Shown here: one piece after another, positions 22,901 to 35,420 of the stretch
Position numbering within the stretch: position 1 is the stretch's first letter
Layout: every line of letters starts with the position of its first letter
Origin: Heliopora coerulea
Lineage: Eukaryota > Cnidaria > Anthozoa > Scleralcyonacea > Helioporidae
Direction: 5' to 3'
Length of the DNA: 64,000 bases
NCBI GenBank assembly: GCA_030142905.1
Contig: JASJOG010000674.1
Span: forward strand, 1 to 64,000
Notes under the pieces: model-generated
The model's input: only the letters and a program-made list of their open reading frames with translations
Database searches by the model: none
What the model was told of the DNA's origin: nothing
Translations under genes and position numbers: made by a program

Positions 22901-25220
22901 AATTATTTGTAATTGACTTATTGCACCACTTTTTACGGAATTATGCCTCAAGAGATTCGAGCTTAAACGTGACTTTGTCCAAACATTGAACCAAGAGGAG
23001 AGGTTTTGATTTATCTGCACCTTGTAAGTAAAAGTTCAAAATGTGCAACAATTATTTCCTGGTCAAATTCATGGATACGGCATTTTAGCGAGAATACACA
23101 ACCAGGATTCCTCAAAGGAAACGAAAAAATTTTACTGCACCTCTTACTGGCTTTCATTGAGGAGCCTCCGAAAAACATTTATCTTTTAGCTTCGAAAACG
23201 CTTCCAAAATTTCTTTCTTATAGCAAATAACAATAGAGGACGAGGTAGTGTTACACAACACGTAAGACCCCAAAAAGTTTAAAAACTGCCGAAACTCAAA
23301 GGAGAAAATGTTTGAAATGTTAGGATTTCCCATTTCATGTTTTGATCGTTTTTGAGCCTTCCAGATTTTCAACAGGACAAAGAAATGACCGTTGTTGGCT
23401 TGCGAGGCTGCACCAGTTGTAACAACAGCAGCGTAGGAAGCAAGTGTGTGTTGGGGTGGCGAATTCTTTCCGTGGCACCTTGGCATATGGAAAGGACACC
23501 CTCAAAATAGATAGCATTTGTCATACCAGTTATTTTGACATGAGGTTTGCATTTTAGTGGAACTAGTAATTAACACGGGTATAAAGGCAATTAAAAAAAG
23601 TTCAAAACAGTTTGAAATTTCCAACAATATCTGAGTAATGTGTCTGCCTCGTTCAGTATGCTTTTTTTTTCATATTCTTATATATTTTTTTGGTCTATAA
23701 ACCCAAACAAGAGGGCAAAAACTGATGCGTTACATTTTGTTATAAAAGGCATTTCTTTTTTTATTAAAAAGGGCACTTTTTGTCGTTTCCAAAATGTTGG
23801 GGGGTGTACGTGACCCAAGTGCTCCCCCGGGTCCTTACACCTATGTGTAACAACCAACCTTCGCCTCATAAACCGTACTCATATGTCAGTGAGTCTTACG
23901 ACTTAACTTACGCGAAAAATTGAGCAGTGGAGATTCAGAGGAAGTTGTTTAAAGCCACTTTATCGTATGCGTTTGTCAAAAGAATATATTGACCTAGTTG
24001 ACTTAGCAGCTCACAAGCTTTGATGTCCTGATTATTAAATGTTTCTCGTTAACTTTTTTATCGAAGATGTTTTTACACTTCATGAAATGGAATGTTTCAA
24101 TTAGTAGGCACTTCAGCTCCATTTCTTTTTTCTTGCAACCACAATGTCATCTTCTTTCAATTTCTTTTTTGATATTGTGCTCAGCATTGGATGGCATTTC
24201 GGTAAAATCCGGTGATATGTACCGGCAAGGTCTAACGCATGAGTTGCGAGCAACGTTGTCCTGAGGAGTGGAACAACTGGAGGAGATTGAGGTGAAAGGT
24301 GGGTGTAGAAAACGTGCTAAAAGCGTAGACATTGGGTTTAGAATTCTGACCTTGTATTGACAGATTTTTCAAGGTAGGGGATTAAGCGGAGCAATATAGT
24401 AAAAAATATAAAACGTTAGTACGACTGATATTTGGAATGCGAGACATTCCATCCCACATTCCGAGTGTTAATCGCATTCAACACAATTACTAATACATCT
24501 TGGGTGTCGCATAGGCGGGATATATGCCAAACTTGCAACTTAGCACGCAATCTGAGTCTCGGTAGCTCAATAGTAAGAGCGCCTTACTGGTCTACGAAAA
24601 TCCATAAAATGTTAGTGTTATTAAAGCCTGGTTTCCTGTATAATTGTAATGATCAGACAACTTTAGCGGAAAAAATTGTTAAAAATTACTTTGCTAATAC
24701 ATCTAAAACAACAGGAGGGTATGGGTTTCCTTGCCAACCCCTATTATTGACGTCTCTGAATTCAACTACCCATTATTTTTCGTTTTTCGCTAACAAAGAC
24801 TTTAGTTTATGAAAAAGACTTGAAAGAAACACTTACCTGAATAACTTCCAACAGTCAACTTGTACTTCTCTGTTTCATCCGACACTGCGAATGTGTTGTA
24901 CACAGCGTAACGTTTATTGTTACTGAAGTCTCCAAGATCAACTCTCAGAACATTTTGCCCACTTTTTGATAGTCGATTTATCTTGTCCAGTCCAAGCCAG
25001 AATTCACCATTCAGATTACCAAATCCGTTTTTATAATATGTCCAGCCACGATAGAAGTTAACACTTCCATCCACTCGTCTTTGAAAAACAGTCCAACCTC
25101 CTCCATCAGTCGTCATGTCACACCAAACATCAAATGCTCCGAGTCCTCCTGTTGGATAAATTGTATAAACGCCATTCAGTCTTTTTCCGTTTTTGTACCA
25201 ATCAGCACAACTTTTTAGTT
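19954..25220 (-). CDS. FReD gene B, partial (last two exons seen)
   Basis: Exon 25220-24837 (384 bases) starts KSCADWYKNGKRLNGVY and carries [10 protein letters not shown] and GEFWLGLD. Exon 20216-19954 (263 bases) carries NAGDSL, KDFDNDKNRRGNCA, GAWWY, SNLNG and a stop. Both junctions have GT-AG signals and the same phases as gene A, and the last exon has the same length, so the two genes are paralogues. The calcium loop DFDND is canonical. The cysteine after GAWWY is replaced (GAWWYKYG), removing one partner of a conserved disulfide, and a new cysteine appears in EMKICP. Signal, PAN and linker exons were not found upstream of 25220, so the gene may be truncated or have distant 5' exons. Confidence 0.7.
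20217..24836 (-). other. Large intron of FReD gene B
   Basis: 4.6 kb between the two FReD exons, against 1.2 kb in gene A. The first few hundred bases beside the 3' exon match the corresponding intron of gene A. The rest is AT-rich and holds no gene that I recognise. A short open frame at 22072-22407 has no recognisable domain. Confidence 0.5.
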
Positions 25221-25527
25221 CTGTAAGAAAGTGGTTAAGTATAATAAGCAAATTTTATAAATTAAGAATAAAATAAAATCGTTAAAGTGTCAGTTCTAGA
25301 CATAGACCAAGAAAATTAAAGTTCAAATGGTGGTTCCACAAGCAATATTTCATTGCATAGCAGAGTACAACTCAAACGAATATTCTACTAACGAATTATT
25401 TTAATGATAACTCCTTTTTAATGATAACTCCTTTTGATATTAGAAAAACCCTCTTTCACATGGGGGCTCCTTTTTTTGGCAACCCCCTGTATATATATAC
25501 ATACTCGGTTTCTAAAGATCTGAAATA

Positions 25528-25578
25528 TTTATTGCTACTTTAAGTTTCACACATTTCAGCGATCATCAGGCAACTAAT
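25528..25578 (-). ncRNA. Hammerhead ribozyme, type I, PLE-associated
   Basis: Read on the minus strand: stem I strand AGTTGC, core CTGATGA, stem II CGC/GTG around TGAAAT, GAA, stem III ACT-TAA-AGT, cleavage base A, then GCAATA closing stem I. It lies directly downstream of a PLE GIY-YIG remnant on the same strand, as expected for PLE ribozymes. Confidence 0.65.
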
Positions 25579-25594
25579 ACAAAACCGTTTCAAC

Positions 25595-25920
25595 TAGACC
25601 TATATATATATGTGACTCTAAAATATTTAAGTTATTTAAGTTATCCGGTTACGTAAGTTCTTTGTGCGGGAGGTTCTGCACGAAAACGTTTCTTTTGTGG
25701 CGGCATTTAGAAATAAGTTCTGATCTTTTGTTCAGGAGAGATTCTTTGTTTAACTTAATGATCCACAGCTTTTCTTCGAGACAAAGGGGGCATCTTTTTG
25801 ATCCATTCTGGAACAAGGAGTTTTTTTTAGGATTGACCATTTCATTGTAAATGGTTTTTTGCTATTTTTCAGATTCCAAACATAATTAGCGAGTTCAATA
25901 TATATATATATATATTAACC
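25595..25920 (-). pseudogene. PLE 3' fragment (C-terminal end of GIY-YIG region)
   Basis: The minus strand encodes GSKRCPLCLEEKLWIIKL and LLNKRSELISKCRH. This Cys/His-rich block (CPLC..CRH) follows the GIY-YIG nuclease in many cnidarian Penelope-like elements and recurs at 42.8, 50.6, 51.2 and 52.4 kb. The fragment starts at an (AT)n tract (25902-25918) and is followed by a hammerhead ribozyme. Only the last 70 or so codons remain. Confidence 0.7.
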
Positions 25921-26246
25921 ATCTTTTTCTATTCCATCAAGTGAAGGCTTTTGATCTGAATTTTTTAGTGTTGTCACATATCTACTGTAAACCTAAGACA
26001 ATTGTTTCTGCTTTTGCTTCGAACAATTCCTGTAAATTAGATATAATTTATGTTTGAAATATTGCTAAGCTCATTTGTTGAACACATTTCAATCACTGTG
26101 TTGCAATTAGACGCAATGTCTCTCAAACGTCTTTTGATATGAATTGTTTTCTTGAGTTCTACAACGTCACGTTCAACGAGGATATTCTTCAAACAAAAGA
26201 ATTGATGCAAAACAAAGTGAATAAATGATCATTCGTCTCAAAAGTA

Positions 26247-27640
26247 TTGTTCCCTCGCCCACGGCGCGAAGCGCGGTGCGAAGGTACTAATCTCGACGTG
26301 CGTGGAGTCCTGTTACACGCGTGGTAACTAGGGAGAAAAAATTTCGCTTTGTGTATCTATCAGTGAACTCAATTTCCATATCTGGAATGCTAACTGGCCA
26401 ATGAAAAGTGAAGTCAAGATGGCCGCCTATGGAGGACAATTTTGGAAGTCAGTTTCAGTCCCCTACGCGGGCTTGTACGTCAGTTTTAGTCTCCCGCGTG
26501 ACTTTTTACATTTTCTGACGAGTTTTCTTTGGAAATACACACAAAGCATGTCTTCAAAATATGAAAATATCTTTAAGAATTTTAAATATATTTCGACAAA
26601 GTTAAGTCGAGTTGCAGCTTATATATTTTAACGAAAATAAATTACCAAACATACGAGAAACCTGATAAAACGATCTCGAAAAGTTACTTGAAGAAACTAC
26701 AAAGTGGAGGTCCTTTTTTACCGTTAGTTTACCATCTTCAGACAATTTAGTACACTTTTTAGGCGACACGGCAATAATGAATCTTTTTAAATACTCGACT
26801 ATGCAAAACTGGCCCCGTAGTATTTTGTCTAAACACTTTGTCCATGCCTGGGAATGTTTTCGAAGCCAAACCAAACAAAAACTAAAGATTAAAGTCGTCA
26901 AAGGACTGGAACTGACGTACAAGACCGCGAAGAGGACTGAAACTGAAGTCCAAAATTTCCCTCCTTGGGCAGTCATCTTGGTTTTACTTTTTGCCCGAGC
27001 AAATGAATGGGAGTTAGCATTCCATATATGGAAATCGAGTTCACTGGTATCTATATATATCCATTGATTCCGCTCAATCAAAAATACCGTGTGCAAGCTC
27101 GGGGACTGGTATGTTGTTGACCAAACCATACTTACGTACCGTATTGAAGAAAATCGATTTGGTCTCGTTCTTTTTTCCCTTGTATGGACCTCTCTGACGT
27201 TGTTTACATTATTTTGAATGCTGAAGCCAGTAAATAATTTAAGACCTGCAAAGGAAATGGCTGCGGTTGGTTTCGCTTTCGAGGACCACCTCAGTAACAG
27301 GACAATTTATGACTTTAAAGAGCAGTTCTCGAAGTTAGCTCCTCGGAATATGTATTTGCCAACTGTCCATTTTTTGCAGCAACGCTTTGTCTTGGTTCTT
27401 TCTCACTTATATGAACAAAAGACGTAAGGGAACTCGCTTGCTGTCAAGACATTTGCTAAGCGACTAAGTGTATTAAAACGATATTCATTGCTGAAGTTGA
27501 GTAGATGCCGATTTGTATAAATCTTGGGACTTTTCACGTCCTGGTAACCACTTACCTGAGCTACACAATCACAGGTACGTCTGAATCAAGTAGCTTTGAA
27601 ATAAAAGCTCTGCGAACGGAATTGTTTTGAGCAGCTTTCA
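26247..27640 (+). repeat. Interspersed repeat, copy 1 (partner 41090-41760)
   Basis: Pieces on both sides of the hAT MITE match the plus strand at 41090-41760 in the same order: CTCGACGTGCGTGGAGT, AGGGACTGGTATGT.GTTGAC, and CCAGTAAAT.ATTTAA.ACCTGC. No coding is evident. The family is unidentified; identity is too low for a recent duplication. Confidence 0.6.
26361..27046. mobile_element. hAT-type MITE, 686 bp, long inverted ends, 8 bp TSD
   Basis: The element begins CAGTGAACTCAATTTCCATA and ends with its reverse complement (..TCGAGTTCACTG). The inverted similarity extends inward for about 170 bp per side. GTATCTAT flanks both ends (26353-26360 and 27047-27054), an exact 8 bp target duplication. 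A CAGTG terminus plus an 8 bp duplication is the hAT pattern. Open frames inside are antisense and sense readings of the same inverted arms, not genes. Confidence 0.82.
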
Positions 27641-30600
27641 AAAGTAGCTTTCCGATTTCATTCTTCATATTAAGGCCTGGATTTTGTTGGTGTTTACTGG
27701 TAAAGTAGAATTAGGATTCTGTTTCATTAATCTCTGTAGGACGATTACTTTTGAACATTTTGCAGTATTTAACCGGACAGCGTTCATGGTCAATTGTTTG
27801 AGCAGTGGGATAGCACACTCATTGTCCAGAAGAGTTATACAGGCCATAACAGTCTTTGGATACTTTCTTCGCAGTCCACACAAAGATTTTATCGCCTTAA
27901 TGAGGATTTTTTCTGTATGAAATGTCGCCCCACTGAGGACGTAGGATGTATTTTTGACTCGAAACAAAAATGCAAGGTAAACAGCCACCAGGTAAATCTC
28001 TGCGAAGCTACTTGTTTTTGGTCACCAAATTATCCTTCGGCAAAACAGTTGTCCGCTTCAGTCTTTCTCACTTCGAGTGTGATTTTTGCATGATGACCTT
28101 TACCTTATTGGACCAGGAATGCTTTCATCAGGATTTAAAAACCTCACAAGAAAGTTTAAAGTAGTCTCTGTGTAAATTTTCCGTTGAACCGTTTGTATTG
28201 AGGTTCCATTGAATGCGTAGTTGAAAATACGCAAGAGTTGCAGGTTTGTACGCCATTTTTTCTTTTTTATTGATATTTTACGATGGAAAAAGTACGTTTT
28301 TACTTCCCTCTTCTCGTTCTTCTTTCGACAAAACTTGCACAAGGTTTGCTTGTCGTATTTTGTTTTATGTTTTGTATTTTCCGATTTTTGATGAGCGATA
28401 AGAATGCAGAACTCATTCATGTTTTCTTAGTTTACTTCGTCGGTTTCGTAATTCGTTTCATCTTGGTCAACAAAGTGTTGTACCTCCGGATTAATACTTA
28501 GCATAAATGTTCTTCATAACACTACTAATAGACATTTTTAACCAACTTTGAGATAATATAGAATTTATCAGTTTCTTAAAACAAAAAATATCAAAAATAT
28601 AATTTTCACTCATGAGCTGTCCGTGATGCTGATATCCGACCTGTAACCTTCGAGAATGATCCAATTTTAAGACGGAAAGCCTGGCTATCTAATAGAAAAT
28701 CTTTCTTTAAAGCAAAATGAGTGAAAAGTTTGATGGGAAAACGACTAGAAATATCTCAAAATTGCAATTAATGCAGGGTCTTGCTATGAGCATCCATTGA
28801 TAAACAGTAGAATGGTCAGAATGGATCTCTTATCATTTATTAAACCGTTAAAGGTTATTCTCACCAAACGTTTTGTTTTAATAAAACAGAATAGAAATTT
28901 TAAACGTAAATGTGACGACAAGTAGTTTAAATGTAAAATAATTTCCGGCTTGGGTTGTTAATATTTATGACCAAATATTGTGTTTTTTTCATTGCATTAC
29001 CTCTTCCAGTTATAGTAAGGACGATTTATCTTTTTGACAACTTTGAAAAATTAATGTTATTTGGATTCTCGAAAGATGTATTGGAAGGGTGAGCGAGGTT
29101 TTGTTGCGTACACGTATTTCTAGTCCACAAAGTCGTCATTCAATATACACCACCAATGGCATTGAGGGTACTTTCACATGAGATCAGAAATGAACAAAAC
29201 AGTAGAGCAATTCCAAATTTAAATTAATAAATTCAGATAATACCAAGGTCAAAATTTTATAATAGGTTTTGCAAACATTGCTTTATATGTAGTTAATTCA
29301 ATATTCCTTGAATGATGAGTTTACACCGTCAGTACTCTAACGTGCTCCTGCAAGTCAAACTACGCACGTGGATAGCGTATAAGTGTAAGAATCAAGTAAT
29401 ATAGAACAATTTTTCTCCTCTTGTCTGCAACACAGTGGTTGCCAAATTGGAACGCGAAAATCATCATATCACATCGTCTTATATTACTTAGAACCACTAA
29501 TGACATATGAGCAATAGTTCCTTATTTAATTGGTACGAAATCTGAATTCAATCTAGTACTTTCCGGCCAACCGGGGCCCCTTCATTTCTTCCGGGCCCCC
29601 TTATTGTTTCCGGTCTCAGAGTCAATTTAACCCCACCCACCCTCCCTCTCGGCGGCACTTTTCCCGAAATCATGAAACTTAAGGAATGCCCATTTCTGTA
29701 ACAGTGACGGCGACAGGATGTTACTTACACTTGCGCACAACGTTGTTGGATATCTTGATCCTCCGTAAGGCTTCGACGCCGAATACAAAATAGAGGGTTT
29801 TTCTTTGTCCCTAAGGCGTGAGAAAAATGTTTATCTTTTAGTTTCAAAAGAGCAGTTCTTGATTAGTTTACTTTGTGGTTAGTATGCTAAGTCCTTTTTT
29901 GTTACTTTTTTTGAGGAAAAACCAAACTGTTTGTTAACTTTGAAAAATAATATCCATATAATGGTGGTTATAAACCATACTGAAGACAATGAGCACGAAG
30001 ATAATTTTGTTTTTCTGTTTTTAACTATATTCTTTACTCTCTAACTTATGTTGTCGGATGGTTTTCGTAATCGAATTATCCAACATTTGTATGTTTAGAT
30101 CACAAGGAAGGTAATTCAAATTCAGATTATGATAAAATCAAAACTTTAAGCGTTAGTATTGTCTTAGTATCGCATATTGCCATATTTCCAAGTTCCAAGA
30201 CAACTTCTCTGATAAATTGAAAATAAAAAAGCAAGTCAATAATTCATCGAAACCACAACACGGCCTGAACGAAACAAATGTCCCAAAATTTCATAGGCGT
30301 TGCAGTTGGATATTTTGCTTTGCTTATTTAATATTTTTTTTTATTGTTCCTTACTTCGGTCTAGTCAACATTTCTAGTTGACTTTAGCAGTGTAGGTCAA
30401 TGAAATATTCAATTCATGTTACTTGAGGATGATTCTCAAAGAGAGTGGAAGCACTGCACACCCTCATGAATATCGAAGGGTAAGTTGTCGCGAGGGGTAA
30501 GTACAACTCTTATGTACTTAAATTGGATAAAACGAGTCTTACGTTCCCAGTTGACTTGACAGCTCAATAGACCTTAAACATTATCGCAGTGCAAGATGGT

Positions 30601-31999
30601 AGTTTAGTTATCCTTTTGGTATTTTGGAAGATAGAGGATGCTTCATTCGAGGTGAAGTCAACAAGCATTTTGACAAAATTGGGACGGAAAATTCGCTTTT
30701 GAAACAGAAATAAATGCTTCAACCTGGTTCGTTTTGTCTCTTTTGGGAATATTTAGTCTACAACTATAAAGATTGTCGAAATAAAACACTTCACATGCGA
30801 TGACATTACAAGCTTCGATCAAGGTAGTTCTAGTTTTAATAAGCTTTTACAAATTTAAGTGGTAAGAGATCTCGTGTAAGGAAAGTGAAACTGGGACGGT
30901 GCATCGTTTCTCACCTGCAACACTGGGATCGGATTGTGCTGGACTCACGAAGCTTTAAAGTTTGTGTTTGAATAAGTCAGATCGGCCACCAATTTTCATG
31001 CAGGCTTTGATACATTGTTTGATCCAAAAACCAAAACATTGAATGCTTTGATGCGAAAGATAACCGGTGACACCTTTTGTGTTTTCTTTCTTTCGTAGTT
31101 CTTATTATATCTTTTAACGTCAAAGTTCTTGAAATTTAGTTGATAGTTATTGTTTTGCTTTTTTTCGGTCAATTAATTATATTATCGATGCTTCCTCTTC
31201 AAGTTCCTGTAAGAGTTGATGTACGTCAACAATTCAATTCTCTGATCAGTTTTAAGAGCTCTTTTCATTGCACTTTTAACCTCAACAAAGCTGAAGCTGT
31301 TCAAAATTGTTGACAGCATATTGAAAAATAAAAGGAGGCTCAACATATTGTGTACCATCGTATACCAACAACACTGTAAAAATTTGTTTTTATCCTTGCA
31401 CAAGTACCCAAAAAGATGTAGGACATGGGGAAACTTGTATCAACTCTTGGGTTTATTTATAATGAAGAAGAATTAAGCCAACTTTATGCCATTATCAGTT
31501 ACAAGGATACATGAGTACCTGAGAGGGTAGAATGGGATGATTAATTCTTATTGTTTACACACAAGGAAGTTTGGGTTAAAACCATGCCACTTAACGTGAC
31601 TTGTAATTTAGTTTTACATGAATCTATCAGCATTTACTAAGATCTTAATGTTGTGGATGATAAATATTGTGTTTTGTGTTTCCATTCTTGTATTAATGAA
31701 GTATAAAATAACATCTCGCAGGTACTTAACTATCACTCAATGTTTAATTCTGATGGCATGGCTGAAGAGAAGTAATATTTCAGTATGTGGAAATATATGA
31801 CTCATCAGATTGCTCTTTTGACATGAACCATACAACTTTTACTTATTTTTTTAAGTTTCACCATTCTTACCAACAGAAAACTGACTTGCCCTATTTGGGA
31901 AGGGTGGTATACATGTGTTTAGCCTAACCCCACTACACGTATCTTCGATAGCAAAATTTCTGTCACCATCACATCCTTTCCTGGCTCCAGCAAAAAAAG
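27641..31999. other. Unassigned AT-rich DNA
   Basis: I find no conserved domain here. Open frames at 27665-27988 and 28100-28420 (minus) and 28283-28501 (plus) are compositionally biased and have no recognisable motif. Short homopolymer runs occur, but no structured repeat stands out. Confidence 0.45.
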
Positions 32000-32017
32000 G
32001 CTTCTACAATCCACTAT

Positions 32018-32315
32018 TCATAGATTGGCATCAGTTGTTACATTACAAGTATTGTGGTGTTCGTTAGCACTATTTGTTAAATTGCCATCGAGTTCCTCTA
32101 ATTTCTTTTTAATTAAATAAAACGTCCAATATCCTGGCTCATATTTTACGGTTATAGAACCATAAACAATTGAGTCATTATAACCAGAAAAAACATTGTT
32201 GTAATTCAAATGTATAGATGTTGTTTTTACATATAATATCCTGAATCACAACTAATGACTCATCGAGAATAAGCTCTTTACTATTACCTTCTATAAACAC
32301 AGTAATTTTCTTCAT
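32018..32315 (-). pseudogene. Short divergent gene of viral element, one frameshift
   Basis: Minus-strand ATG at 32315 opens MKKITVFIEGNSKELILDES. After about 27 codons a one-base shift near 32235 moves into a frame that continues LNYNNVFSGYNDSIVYGS and GYWTFYLIKKKLEELDGN to a stop at 32018. It is divergent from the gene at 32340 across a 24-base spacer. I do not recognise the family. It has no signal peptide or membrane segment. Confidence 0.5.
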
Positions 32316-32339
32316 TGTATAATATATAGTATATTATAT
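32316..32339. promoter_or_regulatory. Palindromic AT spacer between divergent viral genes
   Basis: The 24-base spacer contains ATAATATA-TAG-TATATTAT, a perfect inverted repeat centred between two start codons. Similar TATAATATA motifs precede the starts at 33896, 34934 and 35421. A bidirectional promoter is inferred. Confidence 0.5.
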
Positions 32340-33888
32340 ATGGACCAAATTTTAAGAAACTGTTACGGAAAGAACTATGATAAAACTATGGAAAATGCTA
32401 AAAAGAAAAGAGCAGAAATGCGAGCTGATATCATTAAAAAGTTTCCAAATGCTGATATTAGTAAATTCGATTTCAAAGTAGATATTAATCAGGATGGAAC
32501 AGTTGGGTCAACTGCTATATATTTTAATAATCCAGATGTTTTAAGCAAGGATATAAAAAGCAACACATTCCTTAATGATAAATCAATGACTAAATATCTT
32601 TATTCTAACAAAGGTCATATTCTTTCTCTTAATGATAAATCAATCAATAAACACCTTAATTATAAAGTTAACCATAATGCTTTCCCAAAAATATGGAAAA
32701 TAGGTTAGACAGTTCAGGAATTACCAAAGGTTAGAAGAAATGTGGGTTTTTACGGAAAAGAGTATTTTTGGGATAATTTCTCGGTTGAATATGTATTACC
32801 TTTCCCAATAAACAAATTCAAAGTATATGTAAATAACATAGACTATTTCATGAGTAATCTTCCTCCACTAAATATAACAACTAAAAACAATGCTAAGTGG
32901 AATCTTAAAGAGCCTTATTTTCAATCTTTTGTAGGAAAATGGATAGCAACGTATGCATCAGGCATATCTGTCAAGCACTTAACATTCAAACCAGATGTAA
33001 CCCTAAACAAATTACATCACTTATGAGATTTCATTTATACTTTACAGTTAGAAGAATAATGCGAGAATTTGAAACAATGCCAGAAAATGGAATTCAGTAC
33101 ATAATGAATAAATATAAGGCTAATTTTCTAAAAGATCATACACTTAAGTGGACATGGCAAGAAGTTATGGGTTATAAGAATGAACATTTAGGACAAGAGA
33201 TTGCGGATATGAATAAATTTACAAAAACTTATGGACCCGGTGTTCGTTTATCCGTGATTTACAAAATGACTACAAAAAATTTATTCCAAAGAAATCAGAT
33301 GGGTTGACATCTCAAGGAACCGAACTACATAATCAATCGTAAGAGGCATATATTTATAGTGTACTTGGTGCTCAAGGTAGGACAAAATAGGGGATTTACG
33401 GGTCTAGAACATCAGCCTTAGAAACACAAAAAGTTTTTAGACAGATTGTAGAAGATTCTATCGTAAACCATGAAACATCAACATGGATAAACAATATGAA
33501 TCAGGCAGTTACATCAACTAATGTGGCTCTTAATATGGCCATTAGCCCTACTCTGTGGTTGATACCTAGCAATCTAATTATATTAGAAAAAACAATAGTA
33601 GGATATAACAACAAGCTTAAAGTATCAGATGAAAGTATGAATTTCGGTTTAAACAAAAATGTTAATTATTACGGAACAACAAATGATCAACCAAAAAAGG
33701 TGCATCAGGAACAAGCTCCAGCACATCATCTAAATACTTTGGATGAAAAAATTCAAAATATTAAAGTCAAACAAGTTAATGACAATAAAAAAGAACCTAC
33801 TAAAAACGATGACCACAATACTGAATTAATTATATTATTAATCATATCGGGAATAACAACGTATTTAATCACAAAATATATTATATAA
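32340..33888 (+). pseudogene. Large viral-element gene, unknown function, broken
   Basis: One gene of about 515 codons is recoverable as three frames: 32340-33026 (with an in-frame TAG at 32706), a second frame about 32960-33300 (MRFHLYFTVRRIMREFETM, and GPGVRLSVIYK near its end), then a third frame to 33888 with two stops near 33345 and 33390. The C terminus is a hydrophobic anchor (LIILLIISGITTYLITKYII) behind a Lys/Asn-rich stretch. The N terminus is charged and helical. A virion or membrane-associated role is possible but not shown. I do not recognise the family. Confidence 0.55.
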
Positions 33889-33895
33889 TATAGAA

Positions 33896-34920
33896 ATGAG
33901 TTTATTTTATGGCTATGAAGACAAAACAAAAAATGAAGTAGATGAATTGAAGACAAGTGTTGATAAAAAAACTCTCTTTATCAGGTGGTAAAATGAAAGG
34001 TGATATAGGCATGTCATTATGGAGAATAAAAAATATTCCAGCACCGATTTATGATTATGACGCAATTTCTAAAGCTGTTCTGGAACAAACATACTTAGTA
34101 GATTATAAAGAAATAGTCGATTATAGAAAAAGTTTAACTGAAACATTGATGTGAGAATACTACACAAAATATGCAACGATTATTTATCGTTTTGATAGAG
34201 GCTCAAATAATAGTGAATTAGTATTTAATACTACAACTAGGAATGTATCTAAAACTATTGATCAGGGTCTAGAAGAAAACGATGCAGTTCAAAACTCCAC
34301 CAATTTTCAACCTACTATATGTAGAAAAAGTGAAAAAGTAGGTAACAGATATTTCTTAAATTTTGATGGGGGACAAGGAATGGTAAGTGATATCAATTTG
34401 AATGTTGTAAGTGGAGAGAAAGATATAGTGAATATTTTCATTGTATACAGAATAAAAGCTTATGACGTGAATACTTATTGGGTTCGTAATGGCTTATTTG
34501 GACACGATGATCGCGGTCATGATAAGTTTGTTAGTTTTAGTCCTAATGGTGATTTGGTTATCTCTGGTACAACAAATAATTTCATTATCATTGGTAGTAA
34601 TCCTATTCAAACTAAACAACCAAACAAATAAATGGATATGTTTATCAATACATTGGGACAACTACACAACACCAGCAGCTGGAACTAGCAAGGTATAATG
34701 TAATGGACAAAAGCTTACAGATTTTCAAAGCAGAAGTTCAGTTGGTTCAGCCCAAATGACATTTGGTAATATTGGTACAAGTGGTATGGCTCCTTTTAAA
34801 AGTGATATTTCTTTTTTCTGTATGTATAAAGGAAGATTAATAAATGAAAAAGACATTCTACTTCATCGTCACATGCTCTTTAATTGGTTTAATATTAATA
34901 CGGTTGATTTCAATTTATAA
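33896..34920 (+). pseudogene. Fibre/adhesin-like protein with LamG-like C-terminal half, broken
   Basis: ATG 33896 starts eight bases after the previous gene. The N-terminal part carries KLSLSGGKMKGDIGM and KNIPAPIYDYDAISKAV, which resembles the shaft motif of tail-fibre-like proteins found in phages and in Polinton-like elements. The rest is beta-rich (SDINLNVVSGEKDIVNIFIV, NGLFGHDDRGHDKFVSFSP), consistent with a concanavalin/LamG-like adhesion fold, and ends near 34920. Lesions: a frameshift near 33955, TGA at 34152, a shift or deletion near 34625 and TAA near 34697. The inferred role is receptor-binding or surface protein of the virus-like element. Confidence 0.6.
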
Positions 34921-34933
34921 TATGTTATAATAT

Positions 34934-35419
34934 ATGCCAAGGAAGAGTATTTTTTACAATCACATCAGCAAAAATTTGTCTGAGGATGAAGTAACCAAAC
35001 TGAAACATTGGTATCTATACTACCATAAGCTTTACACTTGCTACAAATGGAAGTACAAGAAACTGAAGAAAACAAAACTTTCTCTAAATATGGTAAATTT
35101 AGGGTTGACAGTATCCGGTACTATAGCTGGTGGTATCACTTTGAATCCTATTATTTTAGGATGTATTAGTGGTCCAGGTATTTTAATCCAAGGATATTTA
35201 TCAAAAAGAAATATCAATACCAAGACAGATATGTGTAGATTCGCTTGCACATCATATCAAAAAATTCTAACACAGTTAAAATCATATTTGCATGGTATGC
35301 CATATAATGAACCGGTCTTACTAAGTGAACTAAAAATAATCGACGATATTGTTACTGATTTATGCCCACCTATTAATGGAATGTCTGAAAAATATGATAA
35401 AATATACAGTAATATATAA
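34934..35419 (+). CDS. Intact viral-element membrane protein, 161 aa
   Basis: ATG 34934 directly follows the motif ATAATAT. The protein has a basic N-terminal half (YYHKLYTCYKWKYKKLKK), then a hydrophobic segment of about 35 residues (LGLTVSGTIAGGITLNPIIL and GCISGPGILIQGYL) that could form a hairpin in a membrane, then a cytoplasmic-looking tail with MCRFACTSYQKILTQLKSYL. It is the only gene of the element without a lesion. No enzymatic motif is visible. It may insert in a membrane; no named function can be given. Confidence 0.65.
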   Translation: MPRKSIFYNHISKNLSEDEVTKLKHWYLYYHKLYTCYKWKYKKLKKTKLSLNMVNLGLTVSGTIAGGITLNPIILGCISGPGILIQGYLSKRNINTKTDMCRFACTSYQKILTQLKSYLHGMPYNEPVLLSELKIIDDIVTDLCPPINGMSEKYDKIYSNI

Positions 35420-35420
35420 T

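Noticed and set aside
24556..24580. tRNA-like A box (GGTAGCTCAATAGTAAGAGC)
   Set aside because: No B box, no cloverleaf and no acceptor pairing follow; at most a worn tRNA-derived repeat.
26602..27129. Minus-strand 175-codon frame
   Set aside because: It overlaps the inverted arms of the hAT MITE; the plus-strand frame at 26401 reads the other arm. Neither shows a domain.
28283..28501. Hydrophobic small protein on plus strand
   Set aside because: Composition is explained by T-rich DNA; no start context, homology or neighbouring exon supports it.
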